DNA of 64,000 nucleotides from the NCBI GenBank assembly GCA_002746305.1, contig NVWV01000001.1, positions 372,001-436,000 of the forward strand. Direction: 5' to 3'. The position numbers and the translations under genes were made by a program. Shown piece after piece: positions 1 through 9,166 of the stretch. The first letter of the stretch is position 1, and the number at the start of each line of letters is the position of its first letter. The notes beneath the pieces were generated by a model. It was not told the DNA's origin and ran no database searches. It saw only the letters and a program-made list of their open reading frames with translations. Source of the DNA: Bacteroidota bacterium. Lineage in GTDB: Bacteria > Bacteroidota > Bacteroidia > NS11-12g > UBA9320.

Positions 1-669
1 TATAGCGGTCATGAAGAAGAGCCCAGTTTTACTCCATTGATGAGAAAGGGTAAACTGGATTCAAATATTTATTCTGATTTTTGGATAGATACTAAGATGC
101 CTTCTATTCTAGAAAAAAATGAGAATACCTATATTGAGTCATCACACTTGGTTTGTAAAGGTTACTTTGAGTTTTTGCTAGAGAATGACGTAAACTTTGA
201 TATTATTAACCTCAAGAGGGAAAAGATGGAAGTGGCTAAAAGTTACTTCTTTCTAAACGTCATTCCTGCAAGAACTTCCGGAGGACTAAAATATCTCCTT
301 CATCCTGAAGATTCAGATAGTCTAACTACAATTAGAGATTGGAATACTCTAACGGATTTTCAATTGTGCTTGTGGTACTGTTCTGAAATAGAACATAAAA
401 TGAAGCATTATGAGGAACGGGTAAGATCCAAAGGAAACAGGGTCTTAAATCTTTCATTTCGAGACCTAACTTCAGGTGTTAAACTCAGTCACTTTTATGA
501 TTTTATGAATGTTAAAAGAAGTGTTATGAACCAACTTAAAGACTTCTTCTCTTCTATGATTAGAAACAATGCAAAGACTAAGTTGAAAATAAAGAAAAAA
601 GTGATTAGTAAGGTTGATTTTGACAAAGAGTACTTAGACTTTTTTAATCTTTACCCAGAATTAAAGTGA
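1..669 (+). CDS. probable sulfotransferase, 5'-truncated by the window edge
   Basis: The frame is open from base 1, so the N-terminus lies outside the window and 222 residues are visible. The first visible residues, YSGHEEEPSF, resemble the HE-x-P segment that follows the PAPS-binding P-loop in sulfotransferase-like proteins. The later stretch FDIINLKREKMEVAKSYFF resembles the 3'-phosphate-binding region of that fold (R/K followed by S). The P-loop itself is not in view, so the family call is an inference. It would sulfate a sugar of the surface glycan built by the following genes. The stop overlaps the GTG start of the next gene by 4 bp, which suggests translational coupling. Confidence 0.45.
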   Translation, partial: YSGHEEEPSFTPLMRKGKLDSNIYSDFWIDTKMPSILEKNENTYIESSHLVCKGYFEFLLENDVNFDIINLKREKMEVAKSYFFLNVIPARTSGGLKYLLHPEDSDSLTTIRDWNTLTDFQLCLWYCSEIEHKMKHYEERVRSKGNRVLNLSFRDLTSGVKLSHFYDFMNVKRSVMNQLKDFFSSMIRNNAKTKLKIKKKVISKVDFDKEYLDFFNLYPELK

Positions 670-1577
670 ATAAATTTCTAGTTGCAATATTTACCTATAA
701 TCGAGGTAGACATCTTAATAACTGTGTAGAATCTTTGGAATTGAATATGAAAATTCCATTTGACTTGGTTATTTACGATGATGATTCAACAGATAAGTTA
801 ACCTTGGATATCTTGAGTAGTCTAAGGCGTAAATATCTTGTAGTTACCAATACAAGCCCTGGGGAAAACAGCAAGGTCAAAGGGCTATATTCCAATATGA
901 ATGGTGCTATAGAATATGGAATTAATGGCAAGTACAATTATCTCCAATTTTTACAAGATGATGTGCAATTGGTCAGGGAGATAGATTTGGATTATTTGAC
1001 AAGTGCAGAAACCGTCTTTAAGAATCCAGAGGTTTTTTCCATTAGTAGTATGTTCTTTAAAAAGAATCATCAGGTTGATTTCGAGAAGTATCTGAAATTT
1101 GATACAACAAGTCAGATGTATTTACCAAAGTCAATGGAACAAAAGTATATGACAGGTATTGCTGATATTGGCCTATTTAGTTTAGAAAAAATCACCCAGA
1201 TAAATTGGAGGTTTGAAATGGATGAAGCTCTTCATATAGCTAAAGGAAGGGAAATGGGACTGATAAGGGGAGTTACAAAAAATCCACACTTTAGCTTTTT
1301 ACCTTGGCCTTCCACTAGTAGATCTGGTTTTTCTCTTTTAAAGCGAGTTTTGATGGTCGTTTTGGATAAGTGGTATAATGTGGGCTTTCACCCGCTCAAT
1401 AGTATCTCAGAAGAAAGTGAGACCAAACTTCAAAATAGAAGTCTTTTTGACTTTCCATATGCTGAGGATTTCTTAACCACTAGAGATAATAGTAAGCTGG
1501 TTACTCCTTGGAATTTTTATGATAGTTTTTTTCCGTTCAAGAATTCAATTAAAAGATTAATAAAGAACAATGGATAA
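666..1577 (+). CDS. glycosyltransferase family 2-like protein
   Basis: A 303-residue GT-A-type glycosyltransferase. The N-terminus FLVAIFTYNRGRHLNNC (about 4-20) is the usual GT2 start. YDDDST (37-42) is the nucleotide-binding acidic segment, and LQDDV (96-100) stands where the metal-binding DXD is expected. It has no membrane segment, so it probably acts on lipid-linked glycan at the cytoplasmic face. The start is GTG inside the stop of the preceding gene (GTGA overlap). The acceptor and the donor sugar cannot be read from the sequence. Confidence 0.75.
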   Translation: MNKFLVAIFTYNRGRHLNNCVESLELNMKIPFDLVIYDDDSTDKLTLDILSSLRRKYLVVTNTSPGENSKVKGLYSNMNGAIEYGINGKYNYLQFLQDDVQLVREIDLDYLTSAETVFKNPEVFSISSMFFKKNHQVDFEKYLKFDTTSQMYLPKSMEQKYMTGIADIGLFSLEKITQINWRFEMDEALHIAKGREMGLIRGVTKNPHFSFLPWPSTSRSGFSLLKRVLMVVLDKWYNVGFHPLNSISEESETKLQNRSLFDFPYAEDFLTTRDNSKLVTPWNFYDSFFPFKNSIKRLIKNNG

Positions 1578-2319
1578 GATCCAAAATATGCAGGAACAGG
1601 AGTACGATTTCCCGTATCATTATATTCCTGAAATTAATAAAGACTTTAAACCCTATAGATCTTGGAATTATGCGATGTACTATTCCAGTAGTACAGAGTT
1701 AATAAAAGACAAACTTGTAAAGCTCAACGTACAAGAGGTTTTGGATGTAGGCTGCGGTGATGGGAGGTTGCTAAACTACCTTGCCAAAGAGAAATCATTC
1801 AAAAGCCTTTCTGGTTTTGACTATTCTGAACATGCAATTAAACTTGCTCAAATATTTAATCCCAAGGTTAATTTCTTTGTCCATGACATTTATAGTGAAG
1901 ATTATTTGGATTGTAAAACGGTTCAAGCCTTTACACTTATTGAGGTTCTTGAGCATATCCCAATTGAAAAGGTTGAGAGTTTTATTTCGGGCTTGTCCAG
2001 AATAATGTCAAGCGATACATATCTTTTTCTAACGGTACCTCACAATAACAACCCTACGGCTGAAAAGCATTATCAACATTTTGATTATAAGCAATTATCA
2101 AAATTATTTAATTCAGACTTTGAAGAAATAGAACATACATTCTTACACAAAAAGTCGCTTTTTGAATCCTTTTTGAAGAAGTTGATGATTAACAAATTCT
2201 TCATACTTACTGCTCGTCCACTAAGGCAATGGATTTATAAAACATATAAGAGGAAGTTTTTGGAGGTGGCAGATGAAAAGCAGTGCCAAAGAAACTTTAT
2301 GATTTTCAGAAAAAAATAA
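1570..2319 (+). CDS. class I SAM-dependent methyltransferase
   Basis: A 249-residue Rossmann-type methyltransferase. Motif I is VLDVGCGDG (57-65). The acidic SGFDYSEHA (81-89) ends strand beta-2, and EVLEHI (125-130) is the motif IV/post-III segment typical of the Methyltransf_11/23 group. The ATG overlaps the end of the GT2 gene by 8 bp. In this locus it most likely methylates a sugar of the exported glycan, perhaps to cap or mark chain ends. The substrate is unknown. Confidence 0.8.
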   Translation: MDKIQNMQEQEYDFPYHYIPEINKDFKPYRSWNYAMYYSSSTELIKDKLVKLNVQEVLDVGCGDGRLLNYLAKEKSFKSLSGFDYSEHAIKLAQIFNPKVNFFVHDIYSEDYLDCKTVQAFTLIEVLEHIPIEKVESFISGLSRIMSSDTYLFLTVPHNNNPTAEKHYQHFDYKQLSKLFNSDFEEIEHTFLHKKSLFESFLKKLMINKFFILTARPLRQWIYKTYKRKFLEVADEKQCQRNFMIFRKK

Positions 2320-2331
2320 GTACGCACAAGG

Positions 2332-3414
2332 TTGAAAGACTTAATCTATATCTCAGATTCACATTTTCCAAGTTATAATGCTGATAGTATTCAAATCTCA
2401 AGCACTATCAAGGCTCTCAGGTTAAATGAGGTCAAGGTTAGGTTAATAGCTTTGAAAAGCCCTTCTAACAGTCACAGTGAGCCTATTGGAAGTGACTCTA
2501 AGTTGCTACCCATTCTACCAATTAAGGGCTACCTCTACATATTTGGCTTGTATTCCTTATTCTATAATCTACTTCGAAAGCGAAAAACTGTTTATTCTCG
2601 TCATTTATTTTCTGCAGTGCTACTTTCAATTTTTGGTTTTAGGACTTTTTATGAAATGCATAATGATTACTGGAATTCGACTCCGTTACCAAATTATTGG
2701 GTAAAAAAGGCGTTTCGTAAAATGACTGGTTTTATATCCATTAGTCAAGGACTCAAGAATCAATTTCTAAAGGACTTTCCTATGATGAGTCAGGAAAATG
2801 TGCTAGTTGCACCTGATGGAGCTAATATTAACAATGGAAAAGCAAGGAGTTGTTTTGATTTAAATTCAAGCAAACTAAATGTAGGATATACAGGTAGTTT
2901 TCACAAAGGGAAGGGAATCGAATTGGTTTTGGAGATGGCTATTAAGGTTAGTGATGATTTTCATTTCCATATTGTTGGAGGACCTGTTCCCAAAGGTTAT
3001 TTAGAGACCACTTTCAGTAACATTACCTTTCATGGTCAAGCAAAGTATTCAGATATTCCAGGATTTCTGAATGAAATAGACATAGCTGTACTTCCAAATC
3101 AAAAGGAAATTATTACAGGAAAAAAAGGAGGTAGTATTGCTGGATTTACTTCCCCTCTTAAAATGTTTGATTATATGGCCGCAGGCAAGTGTATACTCTC
3201 TTCTGACATGAAGGTTTTAAGAGAAGTCCTAAATGACAAGAATGCTTATTTACTACCAAGTGACAACGCAAGTGAGTGGGTTAGGATTCTGAATCAAATT
3301 AATAATAATCGTGAGCTGATTAAACAAAAAGGGTTTCAAGCTCAAAAAGACTTTGAGTCTAAGTATACTTGGGACTTAAGGGCAAAGTCTATTCACGATT
3401 TCATCTCAAAATAG
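2332..3414 (+). CDS. glycosyltransferase, GT4-like (GT-B)
   Basis: A 360-residue GT-B fold protein. The C-terminal donor domain begins at NVGYTGSFHKGKG (about 183-195) and carries SPLKMFDYMAAGK (274-286), where the second acidic residue of the usual E-x7-E motif is D280. The start is TTG, 12 bp after the preceding stop, the widest gap in the locus. It is one of six GT4-like enzymes here, presumably adding one residue to the repeat unit. Donor unknown. Confidence 0.8.
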   Translation: MKDLIYISDSHFPSYNADSIQISSTIKALRLNEVKVRLIALKSPSNSHSEPIGSDSKLLPILPIKGYLYIFGLYSLFYNLLRKRKTVYSRHLFSAVLLSIFGFRTFYEMHNDYWNSTPLPNYWVKKAFRKMTGFISISQGLKNQFLKDFPMMSQENVLVAPDGANINNGKARSCFDLNSSKLNVGYTGSFHKGKGIELVLEMAIKVSDDFHFHIVGGPVPKGYLETTFSNITFHGQAKYSDIPGFLNEIDIAVLPNQKEIITGKKGGSIAGFTSPLKMFDYMAAGKCILSSDMKVLREVLNDKNAYLLPSDNASEWVRILNQINNNRELIKQKGFQAQKDFESKYTWDLRAKSIHDFISK

Positions 3415-3914
3415 TGATACGTTCTATCCTCTATAAATTAAATTTCCTACGTTTTAGAAAGATTATTAAAAAGAATAATTCAATCTTTTTTATAGATTTT
3501 GATAATACACTTGCAAATACGGCAAAATCACGTATTCAGGGTACTCATAAAGACATTGCCTCTTTAGAACCGATGATTGGGACCATTGCCTTTATAAAAG
3601 AGAGATTGAAAGAAGGGCAACAACCAGTTGTTCTTTCGGCAAGGGATATTAAAACGTATTTTCAAGTTCAGAAGTGGCTTGGAGTTAATTTAGGCATAGA
3701 ACTCGTGCCACTATTTATGGTAAATAATGCGAATAAGAAATTGGATTATTACCAACTGTGTAGTGATAGTGAAGTGGTATATGAAGTTATTGATGATTGT
3801 TCTTACAATCATGAGAACGGTGAGGTTAAGTTTTACGATAAACTTATTACGTACTTGAAGGAAAAAAATGTACCCTATTTTAACTATGAATATATTATCA
3901 AACTCAATAAATGA
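3414..3914 (+). CDS. HAD-superfamily hydrolase-like protein
   Basis: A small (166 residues) HAD protein with the essential motifs: FIDFDNT (motif I, Asp28 and Asp30), VLSARD (motif II, Ser75), a lysine near 108-109 (motif III) and EVIDDC (motif IV, Asp127-Asp128). I chose the GTG at 3414, which shares one base with the preceding stop. A longer reading from TTG 3369 would overlap the glycosyltransferase by 46 bp. It has no large cap domain. With the ATP-grasp protein and aminotransferase that follow, it looks like part of a small biosynthetic cassette, perhaps dephosphorylating a precursor. Substrate unknown. Confidence 0.7.
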   Translation: MIRSILYKLNFLRFRKIIKKNNSIFFIDFDNTLANTAKSRIQGTHKDIASLEPMIGTIAFIKERLKEGQQPVVLSARDIKTYFQVQKWLGVNLGIELVPLFMVNNANKKLDYYQLCSDSEVVYEVIDDCSYNHENGEVKFYDKLITYLKEKNVPYFNYEYIIKLNK

Positions 3915-4942
3915 TTAGTTTACTCTTTAGAATTTTCTATTACTTGGGATTTATCAATTGGATTGATTTTATCAAGTTATACAATCGTAAATCAGATACA
4001 GTTGTTCTTGTTTTTCCTGTAGGATTTAGAAAATTGTACAAGTATTTCGTTGGCAATTTGGTAAACGATTTATGTAATTTAAGGTATCTTACAGAATCGA
4101 AGAAACCATTTAGAATTATCACTGGTAAGAATTTTGGAGGACTCGTGAATAAAATGATTTATCTAGGAGTTGGTCAAGAGATAAATCAGCATGATTTTCT
4201 GAATCACTCATCAAATATTATCTTTTGGGCACGTGAGTTAGAAAAGCAAGGGAATACGGTTTTCTTTAGTTCAAGGGATTTACTCTTTTGGGAAAATAAA
4301 CAAGAGATGCATAGGCAGTTTGACAAACTCGGCGTACACGGTCCTGAAACAAAGCTAATTACGATTTCAAATCTTACTTCAGAAGAGAATACATTCACTT
4401 ATCCTTATCTGATCAAATGGCCACATTCCGCTGGATCAAGAGATCTTTATGAAATAAAGGATATATCAGACCTTAATGATTTTAAAACCAAATTTTCATA
4501 TGCGAAAAATTATGAAGTGGTGGTTCAAGAAAAGTTAAGAATGCTAAGAGATTTACGAGTAATTTGTTCTCAGACTGAGGTGTTAAGTTTTTATTGGAGG
4601 ATAAATATGTCAGACACTTGGAGACCCACAAGTACAAGAAGGGGAAATAAGGTTGATTTTGGCAATTTCCCTGAACAGTGGAGAAGCTACATTCTGGATA
4701 CCCTGCGTACTTTAGATTTGAAAGTAGGAGCTTTTGATATAGCTTGGCAAGATGATGATCTGTCGACTGAGCCCTACATTCTTGAGGTGAGTCCTAGTTT
4801 TAGTCCAAACCCGAAGCCTGACAACGATAAATATCTACTTGAATATGGAAAATATAAGAAAGTATTATTTAAAGATTCTTTCTTGAAAAAACATCTTGAG
4901 TTACAGTACGCCATACGTAAAAGAGTTCTTGAAACCCTATGA
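3911..4942 (+). CDS. ATP-grasp-domain protein
   Basis: A 343-residue protein with a C-terminal ATP-grasp-like half. YPYLIKWPHSAGSRD (lysine of the first ATP-binding strand), VVVQEKLRMLRDLRVI, and the metal-site region VGAFDIAW followed by YILEVSPSFSPNP match the RimK-like order K / E / D-x-x-E-x-N-P, with S replacing the usual N. Such enzymes couple a carboxylate to an amine through an acyl-phosphate. Between a phosphatase-like and an aminotransferase gene, it may attach an amino acid or amine to a glycan precursor. The ATG overlaps the preceding stop by 4 bp. Family call moderately sure, role inferred. Confidence 0.6.
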   Translation: MISLLFRIFYYLGFINWIDFIKLYNRKSDTVVLVFPVGFRKLYKYFVGNLVNDLCNLRYLTESKKPFRIITGKNFGGLVNKMIYLGVGQEINQHDFLNHSSNIIFWARELEKQGNTVFFSSRDLLFWENKQEMHRQFDKLGVHGPETKLITISNLTSEENTFTYPYLIKWPHSAGSRDLYEIKDISDLNDFKTKFSYAKNYEVVVQEKLRMLRDLRVICSQTEVLSFYWRINMSDTWRPTSTRRGNKVDFGNFPEQWRSYILDTLRTLDLKVGAFDIAWQDDDLSTEPYILEVSPSFSPNPKPDNDKYLLEYGKYKKVLFKDSFLKKHLELQYAIRKRVLETL

Positions 4943-6096
4943 ATAAAGAAGACCTAGTACATAAGTTAGATACTCTCAAAAAGAGAAGTGGAACACATAG
5001 CCCTAGTATAAGTACCATTAGAAGAGAGATTCCAGATTTAGAAATTAACATCGATGCATGTTTTTTATCAAATCCTTATGCCACACAATTGTTCTATAAA
5101 AACATTGAAAGAGACTTATTAGAGACCAATAAGCTTCGTGACATTATTGAATTTTACCCCGGACAAAACTATGATATTGCAAAACTGATCTCACAAGCCA
5201 TTGATTGTCCTGCAGAATCAATCTTTGTAGGCAATGGAGCCGCAGAGGTAATTCAGGCTGTTTTACAAAGATTTGGTGGTGAAAGGATTTTAATCAATAT
5301 TCCTACATTCTCAGCCTATTATGAATTCCTGCTAGAAAGTCAAGAGGTATGCTACTTTAGACTCAAAAAGGAAGATGATTTTAAACTAAATGTAGAAGAG
5401 TACATTAAGGAAATTCAGCGTCTGAAGCCATCTACCATTGTGCTAATAAACCCCAATAACCCGGATGGAGGATATTTGACGAAGGATGCATTAGAGTCTA
5501 TTCTAAACGCAACTAAGGATATCGTAGAAACGGTTATTGTTGATGAAAGTTTTATTCATTTTGCATACGAGAGTGATGACTTAAATCCTATTCAATCAAC
5601 TCATTACCTCTCAACCTTTTCGAATCTGGTAATAGTGAAAAGTATGTCTAAGGACTTTGGGATAGCAGGGATTAGGGCAGGATATGCCGTAATGAATAAT
5701 GAAAGAGTATCTGAGTTGACGTCTAATGGTTTCTTATGGAATATTTCTGGGCTGGCAGAGTATTTCTTTACCCTGTACACGAGTGAGAAATTTAAAAATG
5801 AGTATGAGGTAGTTCGTAAAAAGTATATTATGAATACGATGACCTTTTTACAAGAAATAGGTCAGATTGATAAATTAAGTGTTTATCCCTCAAAAGCCAA
5901 TTTTGCATTGGTTGAGATAAAGAATGGTATGACCAGTTGGGAATTTACTAGGGAACTACTTTTAAGGTACGGTATATATGTTCGGGATTGTTCCGATAAA
6001 ATTGGACTGGAAGGAGAGTTTGTTCGAATAGCTTCCAGAACATTTGAAGAAAATTTTAAGATAGTTGAAGCACTAAAAACATTATTAGCAGAATAA
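4939..6096 (+). CDS. fold-type I aminotransferase (class I/II, histidinol-phosphate aminotransferase/CobD-like)
   Basis: A 385-residue PLP enzyme. It shows NPNNPDGG (171-178), Asp202 in VIVDESF (pyridine-nitrogen partner), the Schiff-base lysine K238 in SMSKDFG and the phosphate-anchoring arginine in GIRAGY. The N-terminal part IDACFLSNPYAT is reminiscent, from memory, of the aminotransferase half of PntC (2-aminoethylphosphonate cytidylyltransferase/transaminase); this was not checked. HisC-like enzymes usually belong to amino-acid pathways, so its place inside a glycan operon suggests a dedicated amino-modified precursor. ATG start, 4-bp overlap with the ATP-grasp gene. Confidence 0.75.
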   Translation: MNKEDLVHKLDTLKKRSGTHSPSISTIRREIPDLEINIDACFLSNPYATQLFYKNIERDLLETNKLRDIIEFYPGQNYDIAKLISQAIDCPAESIFVGNGAAEVIQAVLQRFGGERILINIPTFSAYYEFLLESQEVCYFRLKKEDDFKLNVEEYIKEIQRLKPSTIVLINPNNPDGGYLTKDALESILNATKDIVETVIVDESFIHFAYESDDLNPIQSTHYLSTFSNLVIVKSMSKDFGIAGIRAGYAVMNNERVSELTSNGFLWNISGLAEYFFTLYTSEKFKNEYEVVRKKYIMNTMTFLQEIGQIDKLSVYPSKANFALVEIKNGMTSWEFTRELLLRYGIYVRDCSDKIGLEGEFVRIASRTFEENFKIVEALKTLLAE

Positions 6097-6098
6097 TT

Positions 6099-7490
6099 TT
6101 GTTATTTAATAGTCTAGAATTTGCAATTTTTCTTCCTATCGTTTTATTCATTTATTGGATAATTGGTAGTGAAAGGATTAAGGCACAAAATATATGGCTT
6201 CTAGGTGTTAGTTATCTTTTTTATGGATGGTGGGATTATAGATTCTTATTTCTTATTGCCTTCAGTTCTGGTGTAGATTTTTTATTGGCAAAGAGGATTG
6301 AGGCTTCTACCAGTACTCTGAATAGAAAGATTTACTTAGGGTTAAGTCTATTTGTGAATCTAGGACTTTTAGCTTATTTCAAGTATGCTAATTTTTTCAT
6401 AGATAGCTTTACGGAGGTATTTACATTTTTTGGATCACATATGGATTCTAGTAGACTTAGCATAATCCTTCCCGTAGGTATTAGTTTTTATACCTTTCAA
6501 ACATTAAGTTATACATTGGATGTTTACCGATCAAAATTAAAAACGACCAATAGCTGTATAGATTTTTTGGCTTTTGTTTCTTTCTTTCCTCAATTAGTTG
6601 CAGGTCCAATAGAACGAGCATCAAACCTACTCCCTCAATTTAAGTTAAAAAGAGAATTATCTAAGTACAATGTCCAAATTGGAATTAATTTAATTCTTTT
6701 GGGTTTGGTCAAAAAGATGGTCTTGGCTGATAGTTGTGCCCCAATAGTAAATGAAGTCTTTTCTAAGTTCGTTCATATGAGTCCTTTAGAAGTAATATTT
6801 GGAATTTTCGCATTTTCATTTCAAATTTATGGAGACTTCTCTGGCTATTCTGATATTGCAATTGGTACGGCCTCACTTTTTGGGTTTACATTGATGACCA
6901 ATTTCAAACGGCCCTACTTATCAAAGAATATTAGTGAGTTTTGGTCTAGATGGCATATCTCACTGTCTACGTGGTTTAGAGATTATCTATACATACCTCT
7001 TGGAGGTAATAAGTCTTTTTACATACGAAACATCATAATAGTTTTTGGAATAAGCGGACTATGGCATGGTGCAAATTGGACATTTGTAATATGGGGACTT
7101 TATCATGCCATACTACTTCTGATTTTTGTTTTTGTATCTAGGCTGTTTAAACAGATTAAGATTCCTAAAATAGTATCAATTTCACTGACATTTTTATGCG
7201 TTAGCATAGGGTGGGTCCTATTCAGAATAGACTCTATGGATTTATTTATAGAAATGGTACGTATTTTAATCGTCAAAAAGTATTCTTTCAATTTTATAGA
7301 ATTTAAACACATCCTTGTTTTTGCTATAATAACAACCGTTTTTATTTTTGAATTCATATTAAGGAGAAGGACTCAGCTTTTTTTTAACGAAACTCAGAAG
7401 CACTTAACGTTTGTTATAGCATCGATTGTACTGATAGTATTTTTGGGTGCCTTTTCCAATCCTCAAGAGTTTATCTACTTTCAGTTTTGA
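6099..7490 (+). CDS. MBOAT-family O-acyltransferase (AlgI-like)
   Basis: A 463-residue polytopic membrane protein starting MLFNSLEF, the typical start of AlgI-type MBOATs. It carries FWSRWHISLSTWFRDYLYIP (281-300), GLWHGANW (320-327) and the probable catalytic His336 in LYHAI. The family moves acyl groups, usually acetyl, across the inner membrane onto exported polysaccharide. TTG start, 2 bp after the aminotransferase stop. It overlaps the next gene, an SGNH-type protein, by 4 bp, which gives the usual two-component acylation pair. Confidence 0.88.
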   Translation: MLFNSLEFAIFLPIVLFIYWIIGSERIKAQNIWLLGVSYLFYGWWDYRFLFLIAFSSGVDFLLAKRIEASTSTLNRKIYLGLSLFVNLGLLAYFKYANFFIDSFTEVFTFFGSHMDSSRLSIILPVGISFYTFQTLSYTLDVYRSKLKTTNSCIDFLAFVSFFPQLVAGPIERASNLLPQFKLKRELSKYNVQIGINLILLGLVKKMVLADSCAPIVNEVFSKFVHMSPLEVIFGIFAFSFQIYGDFSGYSDIAIGTASLFGFTLMTNFKRPYLSKNISEFWSRWHISLSTWFRDYLYIPLGGNKSFYIRNIIIVFGISGLWHGANWTFVIWGLYHAILLLIFVFVSRLFKQIKIPKIVSISLTFLCVSIGWVLFRIDSMDLFIEMVRILIVKKYSFNFIEFKHILVFAIITTVFIFEFILRRRTQLFFNETQKHLTFVIASIVLIVFLGAFSNPQEFIYFQF

Positions 7491-8416
7491 AAAAGTTATT
7501 TTTAAGAGTATTTATTTCTCTAATTGTGATTTTGGTCGGAGCAGATTTTTTATTTAATTTATTTTATAAGAATGGTGACTTTATTAATGAATCAGAAAGA
7601 CGGGTTTGGGCACTTGGACTAGAAGGAGGAAGATATGACTATACCATATTGGGAAGTAGCCGTGCGAGAGGGGCCTTAGAATTAGATATGTTTGATAGTA
7701 CTTTTGGTACTAGTATTAATCTAGCAACTGATGGGTCTGGTCTAAGAGATAATTACATTATCCTAAAACGATTTTTAGAAAGAAACACAACAAACCGACT
7801 TTTTTTAGGCGTTGATGTATACAATCTAGATGCTCAGAACATGATTTCACAAGCGGAGTTTCATGAACTTGATTTTGCCATAGACTCTGTAGTAAGTACA
7901 TATAAAGCGTTTAATGAAAGGATTTCGTCAAGAGATCAATTTTTACTAAATAACTTGAAGCCTTTATACTTAATAAAGTATAATAAGGAACTGATATACA
8001 GACTTTTGAAAAATAGATTTACAGTTGTTGACTCATTAAAGCATTTAAGACAAATTACTAGGAAAGATCATTTATCACCGGATAGATTTTTTCTATTGAA
8101 TAATGATTCATTGAACTTAGGAGTAAATAAGAATGATGAAAAGATGCTAATTAATATTATCGAACTGTGTAAGTTAAATGGTATTGATATTTACTGCTTT
8201 AATTCTCCAGAATTTATAGGTTATACAAGTATTCAGAAAAATAGAGATAAGATTTTTAGTAATTTAATCCAAAAGTTGGATAGCTTTGGAATAGACTACT
8301 ATCAAAATACAACGTATAATTCGGATTCAACTTTGTTTAAAGACAATGTACATATCAGTAATAAAGGCAAGTTGATCTTTACGACTGATTATTTAAATCA
8401 CTTGAATAATAAATAA
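7487..8416 (+). CDS. SGNH-hydrolase-like protein, partner of the MBOAT acyltransferase
   Basis: A 309-residue protein with one N-terminal membrane anchor (about 5-26) and a probable periplasmic domain. ILGSSRARG (54-62) fits block I of SGNH hydrolases (Ser57 or Ser58), and DNVH (Asp286, His289) fits the C-terminal DxxH catalytic block. AlgJ/AlgX, DltD and PatB proteins do the equivalent second step, placing the acyl group brought across the membrane by the MBOAT onto the glycan. TTG start inside the MBOAT stop. Its specificity cannot be read from sequence. Confidence 0.65.
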   Translation: MKKLFLRVFISLIVILVGADFLFNLFYKNGDFINESERRVWALGLEGGRYDYTILGSSRARGALELDMFDSTFGTSINLATDGSGLRDNYIILKRFLERNTTNRLFLGVDVYNLDAQNMISQAEFHELDFAIDSVVSTYKAFNERISSRDQFLLNNLKPLYLIKYNKELIYRLLKNRFTVVDSLKHLRQITRKDHLSPDRFFLLNNDSLNLGVNKNDEKMLINIIELCKLNGIDIYCFNSPEFIGYTSIQKNRDKIFSNLIQKLDSFGIDYYQNTTYNSDSTLFKDNVHISNKGKLIFTTDYLNHLNNK

Positions 8417-9166
8417 ATGAACGCAGCTATTATAACAGCACGAGCAGGAAGTAAGAGCATAATAAACAAGAATGTTTTTATGGTAAATGGAAAGCCAATG
8501 GTACACTACCCAATACAGGCAGCATTGGATGCACTCAAGATTGATAAAATATTTATTAGCACTGATGGTGAGTTGATAGCTGATGCGGCTAAAGAGCTTG
8601 GAGCTACCATTATACCTCGTCCAGAGGAATTAAGTGGAGATACCGTGAATCACGGAATTGTTATCAAACATGCTGTAGATTGGGTGAATGAAAGGCATGA
8701 TGATTTAGAAAATATAGTTCTACTTCTTGGTAATACGGTGTATATTGATGGTGAGATAATTGATATATGCTTGCAACGATTGGATGATGACAGAACATTA
8801 GATAGTTGCATGACGGTTTGGGAAGCTCAAGATGATCACCCAAATAGAGCCATGGAAATCAATGAAGAAGGAATTCTAGAAGCATTTGGAGATAAGAATA
8901 GAAAAGTAAGTACGGAGCGTCAGTCCTACAAGAAAGCGTATTACTACGATCAAGGTGTATGGGCTTTTAGAAAATATACTGTAGAAAAAGAAGACGGTGT
9001 CAATCCATGGTGGTGGATGGGAAATCGATCTGCACCAATACTTAGAACTTGGGTAACAGGGAGAGATGTACATACTCATTTTGACATTGGTATATCAGAG
9101 TGGTGGGCACGGAACCCAGACTTAATGAAGGAATTATTAAATAAGTCATCCGAGAACGGATTGTAA
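8417..9166 (+). CDS. CMP-sugar synthetase-like cytidylyltransferase (acylneuraminate/Kdo type)
   Basis: A 249-residue nucleotidyltransferase. The N-terminal signature ARAGSKSIINKN (8-19) matches the CTP-binding ARGGSKxxxxKN of NeuA/CMP-Kdo synthetases, and the early KIFISTDGELIADAA matches the next conserved segment. It should activate an acidic sugar or related acid with CTP. No NeuB-type synthase or Kdo pathway gene is nearby, so the substrate is probably not made by the standard nonulosonate route. It leads a five-gene cassette (8417-12264) that ends with a lactonase/isomerase-like gene. Confidence 0.78.
   Translation: MNAAIITARAGSKSIINKNVFMVNGKPMVHYPIQAALDALKIDKIFISTDGELIADAAKELGATIIPRPEELSGDTVNHGIVIKHAVDWVNERHDDLENIVLLLGNTVYIDGEIIDICLQRLDDDRTLDSCMTVWEAQDDHPNRAMEINEEGILEAFGDKNRKVSTERQSYKKAYYYDQGVWAFRKYTVEKEDGVNPWWWMGNRSAPILRTWVTGRDVHTHFDIGISEWWARNPDLMKELLNKSSENGL

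Noticed and set aside
3369..3413. TTG 3369 as the start of the HAD gene
   Set aside because: It would overlap the glycosyltransferase by 46 bp; the GTG at 3414 with a 1-base overlap matches the pattern of the operon.
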